This document shows, piece by piece, positions 1 to 11,000 of a stretch of 64,000 nucleotides of DNA (position 1 is its first letter; each line of letters opens with the position of its first letter). Under the pieces are notes generated by a model. It did no database searches. It saw nothing but the letters and a program-made list of their open reading frames with translations, and was not told the origin of the DNA. The position numbers were made by a program, and so were the translations under genes. Source of the stretch: Aquibacillus halophilus (GTDB taxonomy: Bacteria > Bacillota > Bacilli > Bacillales > Amphibacillaceae); assembly GCF_009649745.1 (NCBI RefSeq), contig NZ_WJNG01000015.1, positions 1 to 64,000 on the forward strand. The letters run 5' to 3'.

Positions 1-360
1 GCTGTTCCCATAGGAGTCTACGTATTCTGCCTTTCACTGGTAGTGGCGTTCTGAATATTGAGGGAAAAATAATTAGTTGTATGTTAAGAGAGTTTCCCGA
101 TCTTCAAAACATAGTTATTTAAAAGCTTGGGTACTAAACTACACTAGTTTTGAGCTTATCTATCTCCATTTCTTTATTGTTTCGAATAAGATGATGATTG
201 GAGCGTAGGGCAGTCGACTCCAGCGGGAAAAGCGACGGCTGAAAATCCCACAGGAAGTGGTTTTCTTCCGAGGAAGTTGAAGCGTTGCCCGCGGAAAGCG
301 ACTGCCCGGAGCGCAAATCAACTAGTAGCTAGGCTACGTCGCATTTTATATCAACTGCGA
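1..360 (+). repeat. Composite intergenic repeat, copy 1 (left end outside window)
   Basis: Non-coding stretch made of two GC-rich arms. Positions 1-60 are the end of a B-type arm (the same words recur inverted near 5305-5340). Positions 195-321 are a complete A-type arm: outer inverted repeat GGGCAGTCG/CGACTGCCC, inner GCGGGA/TCCCaC, and a CTTCCGAGGAAG palindrome. The right edge near 345-358 carries the TACGTCGCA word found at the ends of the other copies. The small ORF across this region is a by-product of the repeat. Other copies are at 4878-5575, 26519-27110 and 44737-45437, with a partial one near 58065-58300. Confidence 0.8.
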
Positions 361-441
361 AGGTTAAAAGGCTACAAAACTTACGAAAACGGAGAAATAG
401 CAGTGAGAATTACAGACAAATGACAACTGCTGATATATAGG

Positions 442-478
442 TAAAAAATAAAGACCAAATCATTATTCGATTTGGTCT
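442..478 (-). terminator. Rho-independent terminator of the catalase gene
   Basis: Inverted repeat AGACCAAAT/ATTTGGTCT (452-460 with 470-478). Read on the minus strand it is followed by TTTATTTTTTA. It lies about 60 bp beyond the catalase stop codon. Confidence 0.75.
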
Positions 479-538
479 GCAATTGATATGTTATTTCGTA
501 TGTTTTTCTAAGCATACTGGAATTCCTTGTTCTTTAGT

Positions 539-2227
539 CTAATATGGTTCGGCGTCGTGTCCTTTATCTTGTGCTTCGCGAACTGCATCAGCAGCACCAG
601 TGCTACCAATTGGTGACCCTCCATGCTTAGGGAGCTTGCCTTTTGTCGGTGCAATCTCTTCACTATGTTCGGTATTCATCGAGCCGTCATTGTTCATACC
701 CATTTTCAAGCCTTCAGCAACTCGATGTCCATAATCCTCATCACATTCGGTGAACATGTCAACCATCTTTTGTTGAATTCTTGGATCACAGGGTTTTAAT
801 GTGTTGACTAGGTTAGTAATTAAATCATCACGTTCCCAGTCCTCATGCTGACGGTATGTTTCACCTGCTTGCTGAAAGTCATTCTTCTTTTCAATCGACT
901 CTCGAGTCAAGTATCCCTCAACATATGGCTTGTAATAATCGCCTCTTTGGCTTGTTTCTTTTAAGCCATCTATTGTTGATGGTTCATAGTTAATATGAGG
1001 ATTAGCTGTTTCTGGGCGATCAACTTTATACGACATTTGTCCGCCTTCTTGGTTGGTCGCAACATGTTTTTTCGCAGCATTTACCGGCAATTGCAAATAG
1101 TTAGCTCCCACTCGGTATCGCTGTGTATCGGAATAAGAGAAGGTACGTCCTTGCAACATTTTATCATCGGAAAAATCTAGTCCGTCCACTAGGACTCCTG
1201 TACCAAATGCCGCCTGCTCAATTTCATTAAAATAGTTCTCTGGGTTTTTATTTAACACCATTTTCCCAACCTTTAAGAACGGGAATTTATCGATAGGCCA
1301 TAGCTTTGTGTCATCGAGTGGGTCAAAGTCTAATTCTGGGTGCTCTTTATCCTCCATGATTTGTACAGAAAGTTCCCACTCTGGATAGTTCCCTTCCTCA
1401 ATTGCCTGATACAAGTCTTGAGTAGCATGACTGAAATTCTCTGCTTGTATTTTATTTGCTTCAGCCTGAGTTAAATTCTTAAGTCCTTGTTTTAATGGCT
1501 CCCAGTGGTATTTAACGATGACTGCTTCCCCATCTTTATTTACCCAGCGATATGTATTTACGCCTGAACCTTGCATTTGACGGTAGTTAGCTGGTATTCC
1601 CCAAGGAGAAAATAAAAAAGTAATCATATGCATCGCTTCGGGTGTATTACTGATAAAGTCAAAAATTCGTTCCCCATCTTGAATATTTGTTACTGGGTCT
1701 GGCTTAAATGCATGGATAAGATCCGGAAACTTGATGGCATCACGGATAAAGAAAATTTTTAAATTGTTTCCTACTAAATCCCAGTTTCCATCCTCCGTAT
1801 AAAACTTAACTGCAAAACCGCGAGGATCTCTAGCTGTTTCTGGTGATGAGTTACCGTGAGTCACTGTAGAAAAACGAACCAGCACAGGAGTTTTTTTACC
1901 AGCACCCGAAAATACTTTAGCCCGTGTATATTTTTCTACTGGCTCATCTCCGACTTTGCCATATGTCTCAAAATACCCGTGAGCTCCAGCGCCTCGAGCG
2001 TGAACCACACGTTCCGGTACCCGTTCACGGTCAAAATGGGATATTTTTTCTAAAAACTCATAGTTCTCTAGTGTTGATGGGCCACGTTTACCAACAGTTC
2101 GAACGTTTTGGTTGTTCCTAATTGGATGACCTTGTCTATTGGTTAGTGTTGTTTCATTTTCATCCTCTGCAAAACGCTTATCATTTGCTCCACCCGGTCC
2201 ATTTTCTTCCATTTCTTCATCCTTCAT
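539..2227 (-). CDS. Monofunctional heme catalase
   Basis: Breaks down hydrogen peroxide to water and oxygen in the cytoplasm. The catalase core is clear: catalytic His in [11 protein letters not shown] (H76), distal Asn in GNN (about N154), and proximal heme Tyr in [12 protein letters not shown] (Y365). At 562 residues it is longer than the usual ~480-residue small-subunit catalases. The excess is a charged N-terminal extension of about 45 residues and a Gly/Ser-rich C-terminal tail. It is therefore closer in length to KatX-type Bacillus catalases than to vegetative KatA; which paralogue it is cannot be settled here. The ATG is preceded by TAGGAGGG, which lies inside a long inverted repeat. 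It is a single-gene unit with its own terminator. Confidence 0.97.
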   Translation of the reverse strand: MKDEEMEENGPGGANDKRFAEDENETTLTNRQGHPIRNNQNVRTVGKRGPSTLENYEFLEKISHFDRERVPERVVHARGAGAHGYFETYGKVGDEPVEKYTRAKVFSGAGKKTPVLVRFSTVTHGNSSPETARDPRGFAVKFYTEDGNWDLVGNNLKIFFIRDAIKFPDLIHAFKPDPVTNIQDGERIFDFISNTPEAMHMITFLFSPWGIPANYRQMQGSGVNTYRWVNKDGEAVIVKYHWEPLKQGLKNLTQAEANKIQAENFSHATQDLYQAIEEGNYPEWELSVQIMEDKEHPELDFDPLDDTKLWPIDKFPFLKVGKMVLNKNPENYFNEIEQAAFGTGVLVDGLDFSDDKMLQGRTFSYSDTQRYRVGANYLQLPVNAAKKHVATNQEGGQMSYKVDRPETANPHINYEPSTIDGLKETSQRGDYYKPYVEGYLTRESIEKKNDFQQAGETYRQHEDWERDDLITNLVNTLKPCDPRIQQKMVDMFTECDEDYGHRVAEGLKMGMNNDGSMNTEHSEEIAPTKGKLPKHGGSPIGSTGAADAVREAQDKGHDAEPY

Positions 2228-2236
2228 CAGAAAATC

Positions 2237-2281
2237 CCTCCTACAAATATAAATATACTTGTCTAATATTTGTCTAGGAGG
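2237..2281 (-). promoter_or_regulatory. Hairpin that buries the catalase ribosome binding site
   Basis: In the minus-strand transcript CCTCCTA (2281-2275) can pair with the ribosome binding site TAGGAGG (2243-2237), and CAAATAT (2272-2266) with ATATTTG (2250-2244). This gives 14 base pairs with one 2-nt bulge and a 15-nt loop. The right arm is the Shine-Dalgarno sequence of the catalase gene. The same DNA palindrome could instead be a protein operator. No PerR-type box (TTATAATNATTATAA) is visible here. Confidence 0.6.
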
Positions 2282-2324
2282 GAATTCTATTCATTTTATG
2301 GAATATTTTGATATGAAGGATTAA

Positions 2325-3896
2325 CTATTTTATTACTTTCCAATTATAATCACATGTCGCCTCGATTGTTTCCCTTTGCAAAATATAGTTTGCGATTAGC
2401 TCAGTCATATCAGTAGGAATATCCTTCACAACTGGTTTTTCCTGGTACATCCTAAAGTTACCGCCACCACCAGCACGATAATTATTCATGACCACGTCAT
2501 AGTGTTGGTTGTAGTCGATTGGTTTTCCTTGATAATTAAAGTGTGTCACCCGCTCACCAATCGGATTAGATATGTTCAATTCATACTCAATCCCTTCCCA
2601 CATATCGTAGTTATAGTGTTGGGGTTTAGGTTCGACAAAAGCAGGGTTCACATCAATTTCACCATCCACATTTATGATAAAGTAGGTTGCAGACTGTTCT
2701 AAAGCTAATTTGATATCCATGCCTGAAATACGAATAACCTTCAATGTATTTGGATAGATGTAATTGGAAACAATGTCACGCATAGTTACATTGGATTTAA
2801 ACCCTGGTGAAGCATTATTAAATAATGATGTATTGGATATATCTACATTTGCTATATTCATCTGTACTTTATTAATGAATTCTATTAATGGATTATCCTG
2901 TAAACGAATGGAAAATGAATCAGTAATCGTCATATCTCCATTTATTTTTCCAATTGGCTTGTCTAGCCAAGCTTGGGTAGCATCCTCGTAATCCTTAATT
3001 AAATCTACTACCTCTTTATCTGCTTCGACTCTATCATCAATTTCTATTAATGAGGGAACTGCTTCTTTTACCGCCCAAGTCTTATCTCGTTTTTCTAATT
3101 CAATGTCTACTTGTCCTAATAATTGACCATTATTACTTGGTTGAATAATAGTTACTCCATTAAGCTTGTCCGCTATAGATCGGTGCTGATGCCCTGTCAC
3201 TAGCACATCGATGCCGTCTATCTCCATACACATCTGATAACCCTGATTCTCACCAGTCAATTCTTCAGTGGGTTCACCAGAATGGATGTCTCGCTCGAAT
3301 CCACCATGATACGAAACAATCAACAGATCAGGTTTTTCAATCTCATGAATTTGATTCACCCATTTTTTTGTCGTCTCGAAGGCATCATTGAATGATAAGT
3401 TTTCAATGTGCTTTGGGTCCTCCCAATTCGGAATATAGTGGGTTGTTATTCCAAGGATTGCTACTGAAATTTCATTAATATTATGTATTATATAAGGCTT
3501 TCCAAATGCTGGTTCCTCATCAGATTCGTTCACTGTAGTAGCTGAAAGCCAAGGGAATTCCGATTGATTTATAACCTCTTTTAAATATTCTTGTCCATAG
3601 TTAAATTCATGATTACCGAGAACAGATGCAACATAGCCCAAATGGTTAGCAACCTTGACCATTGGATTGGGCGTTTTTGATTGGTATTTTGCATGATAAA
3701 ACGTTAAAGGGCTTCCTTGAATTAAATCACCGTTGTCTAGTAACAGTACATTTTCTTTTTTTCTTTTTCGTTTAATAAGCGTTGATAGTTTTGCTAGACC
3801 GAGGTTTCGATCAACATGATCGCTATAGTTTGTTGGGTTAATATATCCATGCACATCACTAGTTACTAATAATGAAATATGTTTGTTATCACTCAT
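2325..3896 (-). CDS. Cytosolic 5'-nucleotidase/2',3'-cyclic phosphodiesterase family metallophosphatase
   Basis: A 523-residue two-domain enzyme of the UshA/CpdB family. The N-terminal calcineurin-like half has the metal motifs SDVHGY, DNGDLIQGSP, LGNHEFNYG and GHQH. The C-terminal half matches the 5'-nucleotidase substrate-binding domain, with FNNASPGF- and YRAGGGG-like segments. There is no signal peptide or anchor, unlike the surface enzyme at 8052-12830, so it should act inside the cell, probably on nucleotides or cyclic nucleotides. Substrate is inferred from family only. The ATG is preceded by TTAGGAGG. It stands alone, divergent from the RpiR regulator. Confidence 0.9.
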   Translation of the reverse strand: MSDNKHISLLVTSDVHGYINPTNYSDHVDRNLGLAKLSTLIKRKRKKENVLLLDNGDLIQGSPLTFYHAKYQSKTPNPMVKVANHLGYVASVLGNHEFNYGQEYLKEVINQSEFPWLSATTVNESDEEPAFGKPYIIHNINEISVAILGITTHYIPNWEDPKHIENLSFNDAFETTKKWVNQIHEIEKPDLLIVSYHGGFERDIHSGEPTEELTGENQGYQMCMEIDGIDVLVTGHQHRSIADKLNGVTIIQPSNNGQLLGQVDIELEKRDKTWAVKEAVPSLIEIDDRVEADKEVVDLIKDYEDATQAWLDKPIGKINGDMTITDSFSIRLQDNPLIEFINKVQMNIANVDISNTSLFNNASPGFKSNVTMRDIVSNYIYPNTLKVIRISGMDIKLALEQSATYFIINVDGEIDVNPAFVEPKPQHYNYDMWEGIEYELNISNPIGERVTHFNYQGKPIDYNQHYDVVMNNYRAGGGGNFRMYQEKPVVKDIPTDMTELIANYILQRETIEATCDYNWKVIK

Positions 3897-3971
3897 TGAT
3901 AATTCCTCCTAATAAAAGCGCAATGTTATTGTACCATGTCCTTCTTATGAAGGTAAAAGTCATAAAACCAT

Positions 3972-4000
3972 TTGGGGAAAAGCATTTATCATATTATAAT
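3972..4000 (+). promoter_or_regulatory. Probable sigma-A promoter of the RpiR-type regulator
   Basis: TTGGGG (3972-3977), 17-bp spacer, TATAAT (3995-4000). The -35 match is weak and the -10 perfect. The possible TTG start at 3972 would overlap the -35, supporting the ATG at 4032 as the real start. Confidence 0.6.
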
Positions 4001-4031
4001 AGAGATAACTACTTTTGAAATGAGGAACACC

Positions 4032-4778
4032 ATGTTTACTAGTGAACAAATCTCAGGTTTTTCTGAACTTGAATATGAACTTTATAATTATATTATTCAT
4101 AATGAAGATAAGATTATATACATGAGAATACGTGATTTGGCTGACGAAACACATGTTTCAACCACTACTATTCTTCGTTTTTGTAGAAAACTAGGTTGCG
4201 AAGGGTTTTCAGAATTTAAGGTGAAATTGAAGCTAAAGCTAAAAGAAAATACAAACTCTAACAAACTAGCTAGCACAAAAAGCTCTGCGACAGAATTTTT
4301 AGAACGGACACTTACTCATGACTATGATGAAAAGATTGATAAAATAGCTTCCGTTATCGCTATAGCTAAAAGCGTTGTATTTATTGGTGTTGGCAGTTCC
4401 GGGATCCTTGCAGAGTATGGGTCACGTTATTTTTCTGGATTAAAGAAATTCGCTTTGTATATTAAGGACCCCTTTCTTCCCATTCATGGTCAATACCTTA
4501 AGGATAGTATTACTATCGTATTATCTGTGTCGGGTGAAACTCCTACAACACTTAGAATTGTCAATCAGTTCAAGCAAGAAGGTAGTACTGTAGTAAGTAT
4601 AACGAATCATTCTGATTGCTCATTAGCTAAAATATCTGACTACAATTTATCGTACTATATTTCAACTGAGTTCGTTGAAGATGTGAACTTAACATCACAG
4701 ATTCCAGTTTTATACTTACTCGAGAGCCTTGCCAAAGCAACCTACACAGCTATGGAGGCAGCAAAAACTTATGAATAG
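4032..4778 (+). CDS. MurR/RpiR family transcriptional regulator
   Basis: About 248 residues when started at the ATG at 4032, which has a GAGG site 6 nt upstream; an earlier in-frame TTG lies inside the promoter. The first ~75 residues form the RpiR helix-turn-helix (DLADETHVSTTTILRFCRKL). Residues ~105-235 form a SIS sugar-phosphate-binding domain, with GVGSSGILA and VSGETPTT loops. Such proteins usually sense phosphosugars and control sugar or amino-sugar genes. The nearest sugar gene is the 6-phospho-beta-glucosidase at 5664-7109, separated by a composite repeat, so the target is only a guess. Confidence 0.9.
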   Translation: MFTSEQISGFSELEYELYNYIIHNEDKIIYMRIRDLADETHVSTTTILRFCRKLGCEGFSEFKVKLKLKLKENTNSNKLASTKSSATEFLERTLTHDYDEKIDKIASVIAIAKSVVFIGVGSSGILAEYGSRYFSGLKKFALYIKDPFLPIHGQYLKDSITIVLSVSGETPTTLRIVNQFKQEGSTVVSITNHSDCSLAKISDYNLSYYISTEFVEDVNLTSQIPVLYLLESLAKATYTAMEAAKTYE

Positions 4779-4877
4779 GGTTTGATAGTATCAATCAGTA
4801 ACTACTTATCATAAATAAAATCCCAGTTCTATTAAGGTTGTTTTCTAAAAAACTATTGTTTTAGAAAGAATATCGAT

Positions 4878-5575
4878 AAACTACGGCGTAACCTTTTGAT
4901 AATTTTTTCACCTTTCCATAATCGGCTGTTGACTTGCGCTCCGGGCAGTCGCTTTCCGCGGGCAACGCTTCAACTTCCTCGGAAGAATACCACTTCCTGC
5001 GGGATTTTCAGCCGTCGCTTTTCCCGCAGGAGTCGACTGCCTCCGCTCCAATCATCATATAAGCAGAGTTATTAACAGTACTAGCATTGTAAATACACTA
5101 AGACTCATAAAAAGGTAGAAACCTCTACGCAATGAATTTTTCAAATTAGTAAGTAGTGATATTTCATGATATTAAGCATTTTTTGGAGTTTCTCAATTAA
5201 ACATAAAGCGACTCTAAGCTGCTGATAAACACTCCCTTTCAATTGGAGAAATGTCCGTGAAACTTACTGATTACGGGTTTTTACTATCGCTAATCAGAAC
5301 ACCGCTACCAGTGGAGGTAGAATACGTAGACTCCTCGAAAATAAAGTTCAATTTTCTTCGTGCGATGTATTGCTACGTAGCATTCCTTGTCCTGTGGGAA
5401 CAGTGCGTTCCGAAGACCCCGGAAGAATCGTTCTTTGATTCTGAGGAGGCTGAGGTCGTGCCCACGGAAAGCGAAGTATTCTGCCGAAACGGTGTATAGT
5501 AGCAGACGATTTAAAACATAAGGTAGAAAGCAAACCAGAAGCAAAAGTTACGACGCAATTTATATCAACTGTGAA
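4878..5575 (-). repeat. Composite intergenic repeat, copy 2 (inverted)
   Basis: Fills most of the gene-free stretch 4779-5663. An A-type arm (4928-5053) and a B-type arm (about 5300-5510) lie in the opposite orientation to the other copies. The ends carry the inverted TACGTCG word (near 4881 and 5548). The A arm keeps CGGGCAGTCG and CGACTGCC outer arms and the TCCTGCGGGA/TCCCGCAGGA inner pair. The 82-codon ORF at 5251-5499 and its antisense mates are repeat-derived, with no ribosome binding site. Confidence 0.8.
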
Positions 5576-5611
5576 GATCCAATAGAAACATAAATTATGA
5601 AAAGAGCCTTC

Positions 5612-5650
5612 ATTAAAATGACTGTTCCTACTTTACGGAACAGTCATCTT
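5612..5650 (-). terminator. Terminator of the 6-phospho-beta-glucosidase gene
   Basis: Inverted repeat ATGACTGTTCC/GGAACAGTCAT (5619-5629 with 5637-5647), followed on the minus strand by TTTTAATG, just past the gene end. Confidence 0.75.
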
Positions 5651-5663
5651 TAATTCACTAGAT

Positions 5664-7109
<1,446 letters not shown>

Positions 7110-7253
7110 CTAATTACCTCCTATTAAAAACAGTATCTTCTTACCTTTATAGTAAACGAATAACTATATAAATAAAAATAGATTTGTAAATATAGTACTT
7201 TATTTCCTAATATGATACTCGTTACATTTCAGGAACGCTGTGTTTCTAATAGA

Positions 7254-7286
7254 ATCAGGCTACTATTTTAAAAATAGTAGCCTGAT
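7254..7286 (-). terminator. Hairpin terminator after the nitroreductase gene
   Basis: Long perfect inverted repeat (ATCAGGCTACTATTTT and its complement) about 35 bp past the nitroreductase stop codon. The following T-run is poor, so termination may be weak or bidirectional. Confidence 0.55.
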
Positions 7287-7321
7287 AGGATTTATAAAGA
7301 AACTATAGTGATGGACTTCTT

Positions 7322-7879
7322 TTAATTTAATTCTGTAATTCGATTCGCGGCTTCCACTCGAGGTCTTGCTTTTGGTACTTTAGCAGGATACCCCATTTGG
7401 AGCATGCCAACAACTCTCTCGCCTGGTTTTACACCGACTATGCTTCTAAATTCTGGATGAATGGTTATCGCACCAGTTTTCCAAATCATGCCGATTCCTT
7501 GTTCCCAAGCTAATAAGCTAAGGTTTTGAATAACACAGCTAGTTGCAGCATAGTCTTCTTCACGAAGCTTTTGGTTTGGATTTTCTTCCATTAACACCAT
7601 TACGAGTAAAGGTACATCATTTATCTTTTTGTATGCCTTTTCCCCGCCCGCTTTTTTCTCTTCTAATGTGTTACCTGTCTCTCCTATTTTTCTATTTACC
7701 TCTGCAACTCTTTTTTTAGTTTCCCCATGGACAAATACAAAGCGCCAAGGCTCAGTCATTTTATGATTCGGGACCCATATGGCAGCTTCTAGCATTTCTT
7801 TTACCTCTTCAACAGGAACTGCGCGATCCTCATATAATTGGATAGATCGTCTTTCTTGGATTAATCGGGATAAATTCAT
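7322..7879 (-). CDS. Nitroreductase family FMN oxidoreductase
   Basis: A protein of about 185 residues starting at the ATG at 7879 (LSRLIQERRSIQLYEDRAVP), with AAGGAG 9 nt upstream. An apparent 18-residue extension to 7933 would run into the Fur-like box and transcription start, so it is not used. Family features are the N-terminal RRSI/RxF FMN-binding segment, WVPNHKMTEPWRFVFV, and a C-terminal GYP-type segment (QMGYPAKVPKARPR). Such enzymes are cytosolic NAD(P)H-dependent reducers of nitro compounds, quinones or flavins. The Fur-type box suggests a role in iron limitation, for example flavin supply, but substrate is unknown. Confidence 0.9.
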   Translation of the reverse strand: MNLSRLIQERRSIQLYEDRAVPVEEVKEMLEAAIWVPNHKMTEPWRFVFVHGETKKRVAEVNRKIGETGNTLEEKKAGGEKAYKKINDVPLLVMVLMEENPNQKLREEDYAATSCVIQNLSLLAWEQGIGMIWKTGAITIHPEFRSIVGVKPGERVVGMLQMGYPAKVPKARPRVEAANRITELN

Positions 7880-7917
7880 ATCTCTACTCTCCTTACTATT
7901 TATAGATGGATTACAAA

Positions 7918-7966
7918 TGAGAATGATTTTCAATTAAGTATAATACCTTTTTTCTTTTCCTGTCAA
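7918..7966 (-). promoter_or_regulatory. Sigma-A promoter with Fur-like box for the nitroreductase
   Basis: Minus-strand TTGACA (7966-7961), 18-bp spacer, TATACT (7942-7937). Just downstream lies TGAGAATGATTTTCA (7918-7932), which matches the 7-1-7 Fur consensus TGATAATNATTATCA at 13 of 15 positions. The box covers the predicted transcription start. Confidence 0.7.
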
Positions 7967-8001
7967 CCGCGCTCTAATAATACTATGATGTAAATTATTA
8001 A

Positions 8002-8040
8002 AAATAACCCTTTCCTCATTTTGCAGGAAAGGGTTATTTG
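8002..8040 (-). terminator. Terminator of the surface nuclease/nucleotidase gene
   Basis: Perfect 15-bp inverted repeat with CCCTTTCCT/AGGAAAGGG core arms, located 12 bp past the stop codon. A/T-rich ends allow bidirectional use. Confidence 0.75.
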
Positions 8041-8051
8041 AAAATAAGTGA

Positions 8052-11000
8052 TTAAACTGTTTTTCTTCTGTGATAAATAACGAACATCATACCTGCAAAT
8101 ATAAGCATTACACCAACTAGTAAAATATTAAAAGTATTTGTCGAAGTACCAGGTAGTTCTTCATCAGAATCACTATCTTCATCTTCTGATGAACCATCGC
8201 CTTTATCTGACTCATCCGAATTATCTTCCTCAGGCTCAGGTTCTGGAGTTTCATTTGAATCATCCCCTGGTTTTTCTTCATCCGGTTTGTCATCATCTTG
8301 AGCAATTTCAAATACTGCAAATTTACTAAAGTGACTTGTTTGAGCAGTTACAAATCCACCTTCATAAGTTCCGCCAATAGACTCCCACTCACCAGTTGCT
8401 TCATTAAAATAGCGAACTTCTAATCTACTGTCGTCTGAAACTTTGGAAGCATCTACTAGAAATTTTAATGTTACAGGTTCAGTAAACTCGTGTATTTCAC
8501 CATTATTAATCGTGAAATCAAACACTTTGGTCACTGCACCTTCAGAACCCTCTACATCTGTTACTACTTCAACTTTAATAGAGACAGCTCCTGAAGGGAG
8601 AATGTTAGATGGAATAGAAACGGTTGTTTCACTGTTTTTAATCGTAAGTGTAATTCCTTTAGCTTTTAGTTTTTCCACTTGTCCGCTATCCAGATCTAAA
8701 TCAACTTCCAACCCATCTCCTACATCAACCACTAGTTCTCCTTGATCCTTAACTTGATCAATACTGTTTGTGTCAATTTTTGCTTTGCCGTTTGTTACTT
8801 GTGGTTTTACTGTAATTTGTTCTTCTTGTTCAGATGGTTCGTCTTCAATGTGTTCAACAATGTCGTCAGCTTGTGTAGGTTTTAATTGGTATTCTCCGTT
8901 AAATACACTAGAAATACCCGTGATATCCACCACATCACCATCTGTAAAAGTAAAGTCTGAGAATGCTAATCCAGTACGGTTATCAACACGTACGAGGACA
9001 CTATCATCACCTTGTGTTGCTATGAATTCAAATGTACCATAATCATTCACTTCTTCAAGACTAGAAATAGTAGCACCTTTAACAACGACTAGTTGTCCTT
9101 GGTTGGTATCATCAATTTCTGCCGGTGACAGATCTAATGCTGTAGGAAAATCAGAATTTCCTGTAATTTCTAATTCAGAAACGTCTGATAATTGGAACTC
9201 GCCATTATAGCTTGCAGCTTTAGCGGTTAATTTAACCGAATCTCCAACAGAAACACTGTCATCACCAAACACATACGTTCCTCCAGTGTCATCCTGAAGA
9301 TAAAATCCATTACTACCCCAAGCCCCTGGTGTTGTTGTAACAATTCCCTCAACAGTTACTTTAGTACCCATTTCTGCGGCTCGTGCTTCAGCAATTGTTA
9401 CTTCACCTAAATCTTCTTCTGAATCATCTTCTATCTCTACAATTCGACCTTCTGGACCGTAATCAATTGGATTATTTTCAGTACTTTCTAAACTCTTTAC
9501 AAAATCTACAAAAGAATCTAAATCCATTGGACCCATTATTTCATTCTGACCAAGATCTTTAATTGGTCCTTCAGAAGTACCCATATAATTATTGACTGTT
9601 AATGTATAGGTTGTTGTATCTTCTTCAATCAGAGTACCATCCATAAACATGATATCGATCACTTCATTTGTTGTCGAATCCCATGTGTATTTCATCCCAC
9701 TAACACTATAATCAGGGCCATACTGAGCAGATATTTGTTCATTTAAAATGGTGTATAGATCTGCACCTGTTACTTCAAACTCCATCAGTGTATTACCAAA
9801 TGGCATGATGTTGTACAAGTTACCCCATGTAACTTCGCCTTCTAATAATTGATCTCTAATTCCTCCACCATTCATCATTGCGAAGTCACTACCCATGGAA
9901 TATAACATTGCGTCGGCAATTAAGTTACCTAAACCATGGTCGCCATCACCTGTATAACTACCTGTCATGGTATTAGCGTTATATCCTAATACTTCATTCA
10001 TCTTATCTGCAATTAGAGCTGCATACTTTTCCAAAATGTTAGTTACCGCTGGATCTGGTCCCATGACACTTTGATCAACAAATACAATTTCAGCTTCTTT
10101 GTTAACAATATCTCCAGTTGTACGGTCAATTTGGATATCCACATCTGCAAAAGCTTTTCCATATTCAGATGCCTGAACAATTAATTTGTTATCTACTACT
10201 GCATCCACAACTTGGTGATTATGTGCAGCAAAGATAATATCAACTGCATCATCGACACTGTTGGCTAGGTTTGCTGAATCACCAGTAGCGGAAGCACCAC
10301 TTTGATCAGCAGGCATATGAGCTAAGACAACAATTGCCTCCACACCATCAGCTTTTAATTCAGAAACAGCTTTATTTACTGCTGCAGCTTCGTCAGTAAA
10401 TTCAATGTCTTCTATTCCAGCTGGCATTACCATACTTGCTGATGCCTGTGTATTGACTCCGATAAAGCCTATTTTCTCTCCATCCACTTCTGCAACAGCA
10501 TATGGTGGTAAAATCGTTTCACCTGAATCTTTATACACGCAATTAGCACACAAGTTAGCAAAATCTATGCCGTCATAATCAGCAGTTCCTAAACCTTCTG
10601 GGTGTTCTCCTCCATTTACCATGCGGAGTAATTCATCAGTACCTTCATCAAATTCATGATTACCAACTGTACCAAAATCAAAACCGATTTCTTCCATAAT
10701 TTCTACAGTAGGTTCATCTTGGTATAAGCCCGATACTGGTGAGCTTCCACCAATCATATCACCTGCATGGACAATTAATGTATTCGGGTTTTCTTGTGCA
10801 CGGTCCTTGATGAATGCTGACGTATAATCCATACGCCCAAACATTCCATCATCCGTACCATCGTCATCGATATCTAACTCGTATTCTTGATCAATTTTTC
10901 CATGGAGGTCGTTCATGCTTAACAATTGTAGCTCTAAAACATCTTCAGATGGAGGATCTACAGGATCTGATCCTACTGCGGTATATCCTTGCGCTTCTGC

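Noticed and set aside
134-316. 60-codon minus-strand ORF
   Set aside because: Lies on the A-type arm of the composite repeat; the same frame recurs in other repeat copies and there is no ribosome binding site.
5251-5544. Overlapping ORFs of 61-82 codons on both strands
   Set aside because: All fall in the B-type repeat arm; composition and lack of start signals argue against coding.
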